A DNA stretch of 5,950 nucleotides, from contig CANGMW010000164.1 of NCBI GenBank assembly GCA_947454695.1, positions 1 to 5,950 on the forward strand. Reading direction: 5' to 3'. The stretch is from Comamonadaceae bacterium. Lineage in GTDB: Bacteria > Pseudomonadota > Gammaproteobacteria > Burkholderiales > Burkholderiaceae_C. This document shows positions 1 through 5,546 of this stretch, one piece after another. The number at the start of each line of letters is the position of its first letter. Position 1 is the stretch's first letter. Below the pieces are notes generated by a model. It searched no databases. It saw nothing but the letters and a program-made list of their open reading frames with translations, and was not told the DNA's origin. A program made the translations under genes and the position numbers.

Positions 1-4
1 AGCG

Positions 5-682
5 ATGCTTGATTTATCCAACAAACGAATTTTGGTCACCCAAGCGAGTGACTTCATGGGCCCGGCTATTTGCCAATTGCTGACGCAGCACGGTGCTCAA
101 GTCGTTTCCGATCATCAGGTGCTTACTGACCCGTTGGCGCCGCAGGCCCTCATTGAATCGGCCGGCCCCTTGGATGTCGTGGTGATCAATTTGGGCGTGC
201 CCGCACCGACATCGACCGTCGAGCAAATTGACGAGGCTGAATGGCGCACGGTGTTTGACGCGATGGTGCATCCCTTGCCCCGGCTGCTGCGCGCCGTGGT
301 GCCGGGCATGAAAGCGCGTGGCGGCGGCAAAGTGATTGTGATGGGCAGCGCCTCCGCTTTGCGCGGCATGAAGCGCACCGCCAGCTACAGCGCAGCGCGC
401 GGCGCGCAACTGGCCTTTGTTCAATCGGTGGGCGTGGAGCTCGCACCCGACCACATTCAGGTCAATGCCATCGCGCAAAATTTTGTCGACAACCCCACTT
501 ACTTTTCTGCCGAGGTGCAGGCCAATCCGCGTTTTCAGGAGCGGTTGCGCCGCGAAGTGCCGCTGGGGCGTCTGGTCCGCGCCGAAGAAGATGCCAGCTT
601 CGTGGCTTACCTGTGCACCGATGCGGCCAATTGCTTTGTGGGGCAGGTGTTCCCGATGTCCGGCGGCTGGGCTGTGCGCTAG
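5..682 (+). CDS. Halohydrin dehalogenase-like SDR-fold protein
   Basis: The 225-residue product has the short-chain dehydrogenase/reductase (SDR) fold but not its redox machinery. The usual glycine-rich NAD(P) loop (TGxxxGxG) is replaced by T12-Q-A-S-D-F17-M-G19, which fits T-x4-F-x-G. The catalytic residues are S115, Y128 and R132, giving S-x12-Y-x3-R with arginine in place of the SDR lysine. Both patterns are the known signatures of halohydrin dehalogenases (HheA-HheG types), which convert vicinal haloalcohols to epoxides plus halide and can reopen epoxides with small anions, without NAD(P)H. The NPTYF stretch (163-167), the NP...ERL..EVPLGRL segment (174-190) and the GQVF..SGGW end (213-222) also resemble HheA-type enzymes as I remember them. 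The length fits the family. The ATG lies only 4 bases into the window, so its ribosome-binding site and promoter cannot be judged. The alternative is a degenerate SDR of other function. The fold is near certain; the dehalogenase activity is inferred. Confidence 0.85.
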   Translation: MLDLSNKRILVTQASDFMGPAICQLLTQHGAQVVSDHQVLTDPLAPQALIESAGPLDVVVINLGVPAPTSTVEQIDEAEWRTVFDAMVHPLPRLLRAVVPGMKARGGGKVIVMGSASALRGMKRTASYSAARGAQLAFVQSVGVELAPDHIQVNAIAQNFVDNPTYFSAEVQANPRFQERLRREVPLGRLVRAEEDASFVAYLCTDAANCFVGQVFPMSGGWAVR

Positions 683-761
683 GTGCGGTAAGCGACAGAC
701 GGGAGGCCGCATCGATCAAACAATGCGGATGCGGTCAATTCCCGTCTGCGTGTTGCCGCAC
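683..761. repeat. Long imperfect inverted repeat after the dehalogenase-like gene
   Basis: The left arm (683-704) and right arm (740-761) pair as a 9-bp outer stem with one G-T wobble, a 4x4 internal loop (692-695 / 749-752), and a perfect 9-bp inner stem (CAGACGGGA, 696-704, with TCCCGTCTG, 740-748). Inside it, 705-713 pairs with 728-736 with one wobble; alternatively CCGCAT (707-712) pairs with ATGCGG (723-728). The repeat begins immediately after the TAG stop at 680-682. No T-run follows on either strand, so it is not a classical intrinsic terminator. It could be a 3' RNA-stabilising hairpin, a Rho-independent-like stop without a U-tract, or a small palindromic repeat element. Confidence 0.7.
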
Positions 762-861
762 ACAGGTGTTCACGATGCACACCACTGCGCCAAGACCACG
801 CAGCGCATGCCGGCTTGCTCAACCGATAGCGCGCGTGTTCAGAAGAAGCTCGCAACCCCAA

Positions 862-898
862 GCGCAAATAGAAACCCGTTCACACGTTTCTAAAGCGC
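862..898. promoter_or_regulatory. Dyad symmetry just upstream of the cbpA start
   Basis: A perfect 7-bp inverted repeat, TAGAAAC (869-875) and GTTTCTA (886-892), is separated by 10 bases. It is flanked by a second pair, GCGC (862-865) and GCGC (895-898). It ends 14 bases before the cbpA start codon at 913, where no clear Shine-Dalgarno sequence is visible. It may be an operator or a 5' leader hairpin controlling translation. I recognise no known regulator site, and no convincing sigma-70 or sigma-32 promoter nearby. Confidence 0.4.
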
Positions 899-912
899 AT
901 ACTGCATTCACC

Positions 913-1821
913 ATGAAGTACAAAGACTACTACGCTATTTTGGGTGTGCCGCGCACCGCTGAGCTCGATGACATCAAGAAGGCTTACCGAAAACTGGCGC
1001 GTACTTATCACCCGGATGTATCCAAGGCCCCAGACGCTGAAGAACGGTTTAAATAGGCTGCACAAGCGTACGCTGTGCTCAAAGACGCGAGCAAGCGGGC
1101 TGCTTATGACGCGTTAGGCAATCCCCCGTCCGGTTCAGAGTTTGAGCCGCCGCCGCAATGGCGACAGCAATCGGCACCAGGTGACACGTCGTTTGACGAC
1201 ATGGATTTGTCGGAGTTGCTCGCAGCCATGGGCGCAGGGCGTTCGGGGGGTCGTCAGCACGCCATGCCCATGCGTGGGCGCGACTATGAGAGCAGTGTCA
1301 CTCTCACGCTGGAAGATGCCCAGCGCGGCACCCATGTCAATTTGACGCTCCAAGATGCGCAAGGTGAGCGCACGTTGCAAGTCACCATTCCTGCAGGCGC
1401 CTTCCAAGATCAAAAATTGCGTTTGCGTGGCAAAGGGGGGAAGGGGCATCACGGCGGGCCTGATGGGGACGTTTATTTGCAATTGAATTTGGCGCCGCAT
1501 CCGGTCTTTCGAGCCAATCACCATGACCTCTACTTTGACCTGCGATTGGCGCCATGGGAGGCGGCATTGGGGTGTGAGTTAGAGATTGCCACGCTGGACC
1601 GGCCGGTGCTGCTGACGGTGCCGCCGGGCACCCGCGCCGGCCGCCAGCTGCGTCTGCGCGGCCGTGGACTGGCCGCAGAACACAGCGACCTTTACGCGCT
1701 CGTTCAGATTGATGTGCCGGGCACGCTCTCGCCCCAGGAACGTGCGCTGTATCAGGAATTAGCCAAGGTATCGGACTTCAACCCGCGGGTGAAACCGTCA
1801 CAGGAGATGCGCCATGATTGA
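913..1821 (+). pseudogene. cbpA: CbpA (DnaJ-type co-chaperone) with in-frame amber stop
   Basis: Read through, this frame encodes a 302-residue CbpA-like curved-DNA-binding J-protein, close to the E. coli length of about 306. The J-domain starts MKYKDYYAILGV and carries the HPD motif at 33-35, needed to stimulate DnaK ATPase. Codon 48 is TAG (1054-1056), where E. coli CbpA has Glu in RFKE, so one G-to-T change of GAG explains it. The frame then stays open for 254 codons. These cover the end of the J-domain (AAQAYAVLKDASKRAAYDALG), a linker, and two DnaJ C-terminal substrate-binding beta domains (about 120-290) with LRLRGKGGKG and PPGTRAGRQLRLRGRG. The first fragment is only 47 residues. Restart at GTG 1075 would give a 248-residue protein without HPD, but no ribosome-binding site is seen there. 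The 3' end overlaps cbpM by 8 bases. Identity is secure; whether anything functional is made is uncertain. A sequencing error is possible. Confidence 0.88.
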
Positions 1822-2155
1822 AGACTACACGGACGGTTTATCGCTGGATCGCACTGCGATCATGGGTCTGGAGGAGTTGGCTGCGTGCTGCGGCATGGGT
1901 GTTGCAGAGCTGGCTGAGCTGATGGACTACGACGCTTTGCAAGCCCTCGACGGGGATCGTGTTGCGCTCACTTTCAGCGCCCATTGGTTGACGCCCTTGC
2001 GCCAGGTGGCCAAGCTCAGACGCGACTTTGATCTGGACCTCTTTGCCGTGGCGATAGCGCTGGGCCATCTGGACCGCATTACCCAGCTCGAACGGCAAGT
2101 GCGCGCACTCCAGGCGCTGCTGCCATCAACCTTGCAAGGCGCTCACCATGAATGA
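1814..2155 (+). CDS. cbpM: Chaperone modulatory protein CbpM
   Basis: This 113-residue protein matches the size and place of CbpM, the small MerR-like partner that binds the J-domain of CbpA and blocks its co-chaperone and DNA-binding activities. The N-terminal half (about 16-60) looks like a helix-turn-helix-type fold (LEELAACCGMGVAELAELMDY). The C-terminal half is helical, with the typical LRRDFDLDLFAVAIALGHLDRITQLERQVRALQ pattern of hydrophobic heptads. The ATG is supported by an AGGAG at 1802-1806, 7 bases upstream and inside the end of cbpA. The start overlaps the cbpA stop (ATGATTGA), indicating translational coupling. Because the cbpA J-domain is cut by an amber codon, CbpM may lack its usual target here, although its own frame is intact. 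The assignment rests on context plus recognisable sequence. Confidence 0.9.
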   Translation: MIEDYTDGLSLDRTAIMGLEELAACCGMGVAELAELMDYDALQALDGDRVALTFSAHWLTPLRQVAKLRRDFDLDLFAVAIALGHLDRITQLERQVRALQALLPSTLQGAHHE

Positions 2156-2741
2156 AAAAATCCGACATCTGCTCGATCAAATGAGTGCGTTAGAAGACGA
2201 CTTGCGTCGGGAGGTGCAGTCCCAAGAGGCCAGTGCGTTGTACACGATCAAAGGCAAGCAGATTGAGTTTGTGGCGGGTGTACGGGAAATGCAGCGCCAA
2301 TTCAAAACCGGATTTTTTCGCTGGCTGGTTGCCTACCGACCGCAGAATCTGATCACGGGGCCCATTATTTACAGCATGATTTTTCCGATGCTGCTCATTG
2401 ATCTGTGCCTAAGTTTTTACCAGATGACCTGCTTTCCCATCTACGGCATCACCAAGGTGCGTCGACAAGACTACATGGTGTTTGACCGTCAGCAGCTGGG
2501 CTATCTCAATGTGATTGAGAAATTTCACTGCACCTATTGCGCCTATGGCAACGGGCTCATGGCTTATGCCACCGAGATCGTGGGGCGAACCGAAGAGTAT
2601 TTCTGCCCGATCAAACATGCGCACAAGATGCTGGGGGCGCATTCACGCTATGCGCGATTTTTGAGTTACGGCGATGCCGACAACTATGCCGAAAAACTTG
2701 AAAAATTCCGGGTCCATTTGGGGCAAGAGCGGCCGCGCTAA
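2148..2741 (+). CDS. Conserved-looking membrane-associated protein with CxxC motif, function unknown
   Basis: I do not recognise a named family. The 197-residue product has a charged helical N-terminus (about 1-55). One or two hydrophobic segments follow (about 69-100, GPIIYSMIFPMLLIDLCLSFYQMTCFPIYG), consistent with a membrane hairpin or anchor. A soluble C-terminal part contains C128-T-Y-C131 with a third cysteine at C153 and histidines at H127, H157 and H159, a set that could bind a metal or do thiol chemistry. No signal peptide is seen. Its ATG overlaps the cbpM stop by 8 bases (ATGAATGA), with AAGG at 2136-2139 upstream, so it is probably translated with cbpM. That hints at a link to the chaperone pair but does not show it. 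The rich pattern of Cys, His, Tyr and Gly residues suggests a conserved family rather than a chance ORF. Confidence 0.85.
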   Translation: MNEKIRHLLDQMSALEDDLRREVQSQEASALYTIKGKQIEFVAGVREMQRQFKTGFFRWLVAYRPQNLITGPIIYSMIFPMLLIDLCLSFYQMTCFPIYGITKVRRQDYMVFDRQQLGYLNVIEKFHCTYCAYGNGLMAYATEIVGRTEEYFCPIKHAHKMLGAHSRYARFLSYGDADNYAEKLEKFRVHLGQERPR

Positions 2742-2821
2742 CGCCCACTCGCGCTGCATCTAACTGCCGCGGTATTTAAATCGCACGTCTTGGCGCACAG
2801 CAATAAGACCCTTTGGGTGAT

Positions 2822-2841
2822 GGCTGTACAAATATACAGTA
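2822..2841 (+). promoter_or_regulatory. LexA-binding SOS box upstream of umuD
   Basis: The 16-base core CTGTACAAATATACAG (2824-2839) is an excellent CTGT-N8-ACAG LexA box, and the flanks extend the match toward TACTGT...ACAGTA. It ends only 14 bases before the umuD ATG at 2854. A plausible -10 is TATATT (2840-2845) or TACAGT (2835-2840), the latter 16 bases from a weak -35, TTGGGT (2813-2818). In either case bound LexA would sit on the promoter. This predicts DNA-damage induction of umuD-cho-umuC as one transcript. Confidence 0.92.
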
Positions 2842-2853
2842 TATTTGTGCAAA

Positions 2854-3294
2854 ATGAAAATACCAACTACCGCCCACTTGCAGCCCGTTTTTGTGCCCGA
2901 CGCCAAGGTCTGGTTGGAGGTTTGCGGCTGGACCGTGCCGGCCGGTTTCCCATCGCCGGCGGCTGACCACACGCAAAAGCGCTTGGATCTGAATGAGCAC
3001 CTGATCCGCAACAAAGAAGCGACCTTCGTCTTTCGGGTCAAGGGCGATTCGATGGTGGGCATCGGCATCTACGAGGGCGATGAGTTGCTGGTGGACCGCT
3101 CCATCGAAGCCAAGCACGGCAACATCGTGCTGGCGGTGCTGAACAACGAGTTCACCGTCAAGCGCCTGTACCGCCGGGGTGGCGTGATCAAGCTGATTGC
3201 AGAGAACCCCCTGTACCCGCCCATCCTGGTCAAAGAGGGCGAGGAGTTGCTGGTCTGGGGCGTGGTGACGCGCAACCTGCACAAGCTGTATTGA
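2854..3294 (+). CDS. umuD: UmuD, self-cleaving accessory subunit of DNA polymerase V
   Basis: This 146-residue S24-family protein (E. coli UmuD is 139) is cut by RecA-stimulated autoproteolysis to UmuD', which joins UmuC to form the translesion polymerase. The cleavage site is A30-G31 in PAGFPSPAADH, matching Cys24-Gly25 of E. coli UmuD. The catalytic serine is S66 in GDSM and the lysine is K103 in FTVKRL. The N-terminal arm is about six residues longer than in E. coli. ATG 2854 is chosen over TTG 2845 because TTG lies in the likely -10 region. No Shine-Dalgarno sequence precedes either start, and no later start would leave a normal arm. It is first in an operon with cho (7-base gap) and umuC, behind a LexA box. 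Confidence 0.96.
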   Translation: MKIPTTAHLQPVFVPDAKVWLEVCGWTVPAGFPSPAADHTQKRLDLNEHLIRNKEATFVFRVKGDSMVGIGIYEGDELLVDRSIEAKHGNIVLAVLNNEFTVKRLYRRGGVIKLIAENPLYPPILVKEGEELLVWGVVTRNLHKLY

Positions 3295-3301
3295 AGCCGC
3301 C

Positions 3302-4183
3302 ATGACACCGACCGACACGCCCAAGGGACGCGACGCACCCGACGCATCCGATGCACCCCCACTGGCGCACGCCATCGACCCCGACTCGCTGGCTGCGTTG
3401 CCGCGCAGCGCAGGGGTCTACATCTTCCAGGGCAGCGGTACCTTGCCCCTGTACATCGGCAAGAGTGTGGACATTCGCAGCCGTGTGCTGGCGCACTTGC
3501 GCGCCCCTGACGAGGCCGAGATGATCGCGCAGTCCCGGCGTGTGGCGTTCATCGAGACCGCGGGCGAGATCGGCGCTTTACTGCTCGAAGCGCACTTGAT
3601 CAAGCAGCAAAGCCCGCTGTTCAATATCCGGCTGCGTCGACTGCGCCGCTTGTGCACCTTGGCGCTGCGCGACACCGCGGGGGTACTTGCGCCGCACATC
3701 GTCTCGGGCCATGAGGTGGCGCTGGAAAAAGAGCAGGGCCAGGGGCAAGAACTCTATGGCTTGTTCAGCTCGGTGCATGCCGCCCACAGCAAGCTGCGCG
3801 CCTTGGCCGACCAACACCGCTTGTGTCTGGGGCTGTTGGGGCTGGAGAAAATCGGCGCGCGCGGCTGCTTTGGCCTGCAGGTCAACACCTGTTTGGGCGC
3901 GTGCGTGGGCAAGGAAGCACGCCACATGCACGACCAGCGTTTGCGTGAAGCCCTGCAAGACTTGAAGGTGCAGGCCTGGCCGTATCCCGCGGCCGTGGAC
4001 CTGATCGAGCGCAACGGCGACTGGGAGCAGCGCCACCGCCTGCAAGACTGGCGCTATCTGGGCACCTGGTGCTCACGCACCCGGCAACGCAGCAGCTATG
4101 CGCACACCGAGTTTGATTTAGACACCTACAAAATTCTGGTGAAGCCCATCATGCTGGGCACGGTGCGCCTGGAGTTGGTATGA
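3302..4183 (+). CDS. cho: Cho, SOS-inducible UvrC-like excinuclease
   Basis: Cho is the short UvrC homologue that makes the 3' incision at bulky lesions loaded by UvrA/UvrB. The 293-residue product matches E. coli Cho (about 295) and lacks the RNase H-like C-terminal half of UvrC. The GIY-YIG nuclease domain spans about 33-115, with G38-V39-Y40, Y51-I52-G53-K54, R61 and E96 as the expected active-site residues. A four-cysteine set follows (C175, C189, C197, C201), in the same place and with the same x7/x3 end spacing as the UvrC cysteines. Segments such as SRRVAFIETAGEIGALLLEAHLIK and YKILVKPIMLG are strongly Cho-like. It starts 7 bases after the umuD stop, and its TGA overlaps the umuC ATG in ATGA. 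The N-terminal 25 residues are Asp/Pro/Ala-rich and poorly conserved, so the exact start is a little uncertain. Confidence 0.94.
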   Translation: MTPTDTPKGRDAPDASDAPPLAHAIDPDSLAALPRSAGVYIFQGSGTLPLYIGKSVDIRSRVLAHLRAPDEAEMIAQSRRVAFIETAGEIGALLLEAHLIKQQSPLFNIRLRRLRRLCTLALRDTAGVLAPHIVSGHEVALEKEQGQGQELYGLFSSVHAAHSKLRALADQHRLCLGLLGLEKIGARGCFGLQVNTCLGACVGKEARHMHDQRLREALQDLKVQAWPYPAAVDLIERNGDWEQRHRLQDWRYLGTWCSRTRQRSSYAHTEFDLDTYKILVKPIMLGTVRLELV

Positions 4184-5442
4184 GCCCGCAACTGGCGCTG
4201 GTGGACTGCAACAACTTTTATGTGAGCTGCGAGCGCATCTTCAGGCCCGATCTGGCCACCGTGCCGGTGGTGGTCCTGTCCAACAACGACGGTTGCGTGG
4301 TGTCCCGCTCCAATGAAGCCAAAGCCCTGGGCGTGAAGATGGGCCAGCCGTGGTTTGAATGCAAAGCGCTGGCCGAAGAACACGGCATCCTGGCCCTGAG
4401 CAGCAACTACGCCTTGTATGCCGACATGTCCAACCGCGTCATGAGCATCTTGCGCGACTTCGCACCGCGCCATGAGGTGTATTCCATCGACGAATGTTTT
4501 CTTGACCTGACGGGCCTGCCCAATGTGCGCGCGCTGAGCTACGCCATGCGCGCGCGCGTGGCGGCGTGGACCGGTATGCCGGTGTGCGTGGGCATCGGCC
4601 CGACCAAAACGCTGGCCAAGCTGGCCAACCATGTGGCCAAGAAACACCCGCGCTCGCAAGGCGTCTTCAACTACAGCGCGCTGAGCGTGGCGCAAAAAGA
4701 CCAGCTCTTGCAACGCATCCCCGTGGAGGAGGTGTGGGGCGTGGGCCGCAAGTTGACCCGCCGCTTGGCCGAGCACGGCGTGCACACCGTGCAGGATTTG
4801 CGCGCTGCGCATGTGCCCACGCTGCGGGCTGAATTTGGTGTGGTGGTCGAAAAAATTCAGCGCGAACTGCAAGAAATCCCTTGCATCGATTTGCAGGAGA
4901 TCCAAGCTGATCGCCAGCAAATCATCGCCAGCCGCTCCTTTGGCAATGCTGTCACCGAGCTGCCCGTCCTTCAAGACGCGCTGTCCACCTTTGTCGCCAA
5001 CGCCTGCACCAAGCTGCGCGCTCAAAACAGCCAGGCAGCGGTGATTCAGGTGTTTTTACAAACCAACCGTTTTCGCAAAGAGCTGCCGCAGTACATGCCC
5101 AGCCTGGCCGTGCCGCTGCCCACGCCCACCAACGACAGCTTGCAAGTCAACCGCTGGGCGAACCACTTGTGCGAGCGCATGTTCAAGCCCGGCTACCAGT
5201 ACAAAAAAGCCGGTGTCGTGCTCAGCGAAATCAGCCCGGTGACGCATCAACAAGGCGACTTGCTGGAGGCGTGCGTGCCCGGTCATGGCAAATTGATGCT
5301 GGCACTGGACACGCTCAACCTGCGCTTCGGGCGCGGCACTGTCAAAGTGTCCACCCAAGGCGCTTACTCCGGCTGGCAGATGCGCCAGGAGCGCAAGTCA
5401 CCGAACTACACCACTTGCTGGGAGGATGTGCCGGTGGTGTGA
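4180..5442 (+). CDS. umuC: UmuC, catalytic subunit of DNA polymerase V (Y family)
   Basis: This 420-residue protein (E. coli UmuC is 422) is the error-prone polymerase that copies past lesions with UmuD'2 and RecA. The palm carries metal-binding D9 and the SIDE pair D104-E105. Y14 in NNFYVSCE corresponds to the steric-gate tyrosine. VVLSNNDGCVVSRSNEAKALGVKMG (31-55) and the helix-hairpin-helix region EEVWGVGRKLTRRLAEHG (183-200) are typical of UmuC. The little-finger domain runs from about 245 to 350. The usual clamp-binding pentapeptide (QLNLF in E. coli) is represented only by Q358-G-D-L-L362, a weaker form. The start is fixed by the ATGA overlap with cho and a GGAG at 4171-4174. All key residues are present, so the enzyme should be active. 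Confidence 0.97.
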   Translation: MSPQLALVDCNNFYVSCERIFRPDLATVPVVVLSNNDGCVVSRSNEAKALGVKMGQPWFECKALAEEHGILALSSNYALYADMSNRVMSILRDFAPRHEVYSIDECFLDLTGLPNVRALSYAMRARVAAWTGMPVCVGIGPTKTLAKLANHVAKKHPRSQGVFNYSALSVAQKDQLLQRIPVEEVWGVGRKLTRRLAEHGVHTVQDLRAAHVPTLRAEFGVVVEKIQRELQEIPCIDLQEIQADRQQIIASRSFGNAVTELPVLQDALSTFVANACTKLRAQNSQAAVIQVFLQTNRFRKELPQYMPSLAVPLPTPTNDSLQVNRWANHLCERMFKPGYQYKKAGVVLSEISPVTHQQGDLLEACVPGHGKLMLALDTLNLRFGRGTVKVSTQGAYSGWQMRQERKSPNYTTCWEDVPVV

Positions 5443-5489
5443 GTCAGTGTTGATCAGCGTTTGACGGGTGCCCTTCAAACTGAAGAAGA

Positions 5490-5521
5490 CCAAATTTTGA
5501 AGTTATTTGGATACTTCAAAA
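5490..5521. repeat. Two mutually exclusive AT-rich inverted repeats
   Basis: TTTTGAAGT (5495-5503) pairs perfectly with ACTTCAAAA (5513-5521) across 9 bases. CCAAAT (5490-5495) pairs perfectly with ATTTGG (5505-5510) across 9 bases. The two stems interleave, so only one can form at a time. A third small hairpin, CTTCA (5473-5477) / TGAAG (5481-5485), lies just upstream, and its TGAAG could also pair with 5514-5518. They lie 48 bases or more past the umuC stop and directly before a GC hairpin. Confidence 0.55.
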
Positions 5522-5546
5522 ACAAAAAAGCGCCCGAAAGGCGCTT
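5518..5546 (-). terminator. Intrinsic terminator, minus-strand orientation
   Basis: A 7-bp stem, AAGCGCC (5528-5534) and GGCGCTT (5540-5546), encloses a 5-base loop (CGAAA). Read on the minus strand it is followed by six T, one G and five T (complement of 5518-5529), a textbook intrinsic terminator. On the plus strand only TTGAATG follows, so it would end umuC transcripts weakly at best. This orientation fits a minus-strand gene or small RNA ending here, with its body to the right, though no minus-strand coding region is visible within the window. Confidence 0.7.

Noticed and set aside
14..712. 232-codon minus-strand open frame opposite the first gene
   Set aside because: Low-complexity His/Arg/Ala-rich translation with no motif; the plus-strand gene has clear family signatures.
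613..912. Upstream extension of the cbpA frame
   Set aside because: The J-domain begins at the ATG at 913 as in known CbpA proteins; the upstream translation is Cys/Arg-rich and covers the long hairpin.
4126..5025. 299-codon minus-strand open frame opposite umuC
   Set aside because: It is a GC-rich shadow of umuC: His/Gln/Ala-rich, with no domain, and the plus strand is fully explained by a conserved polymerase.
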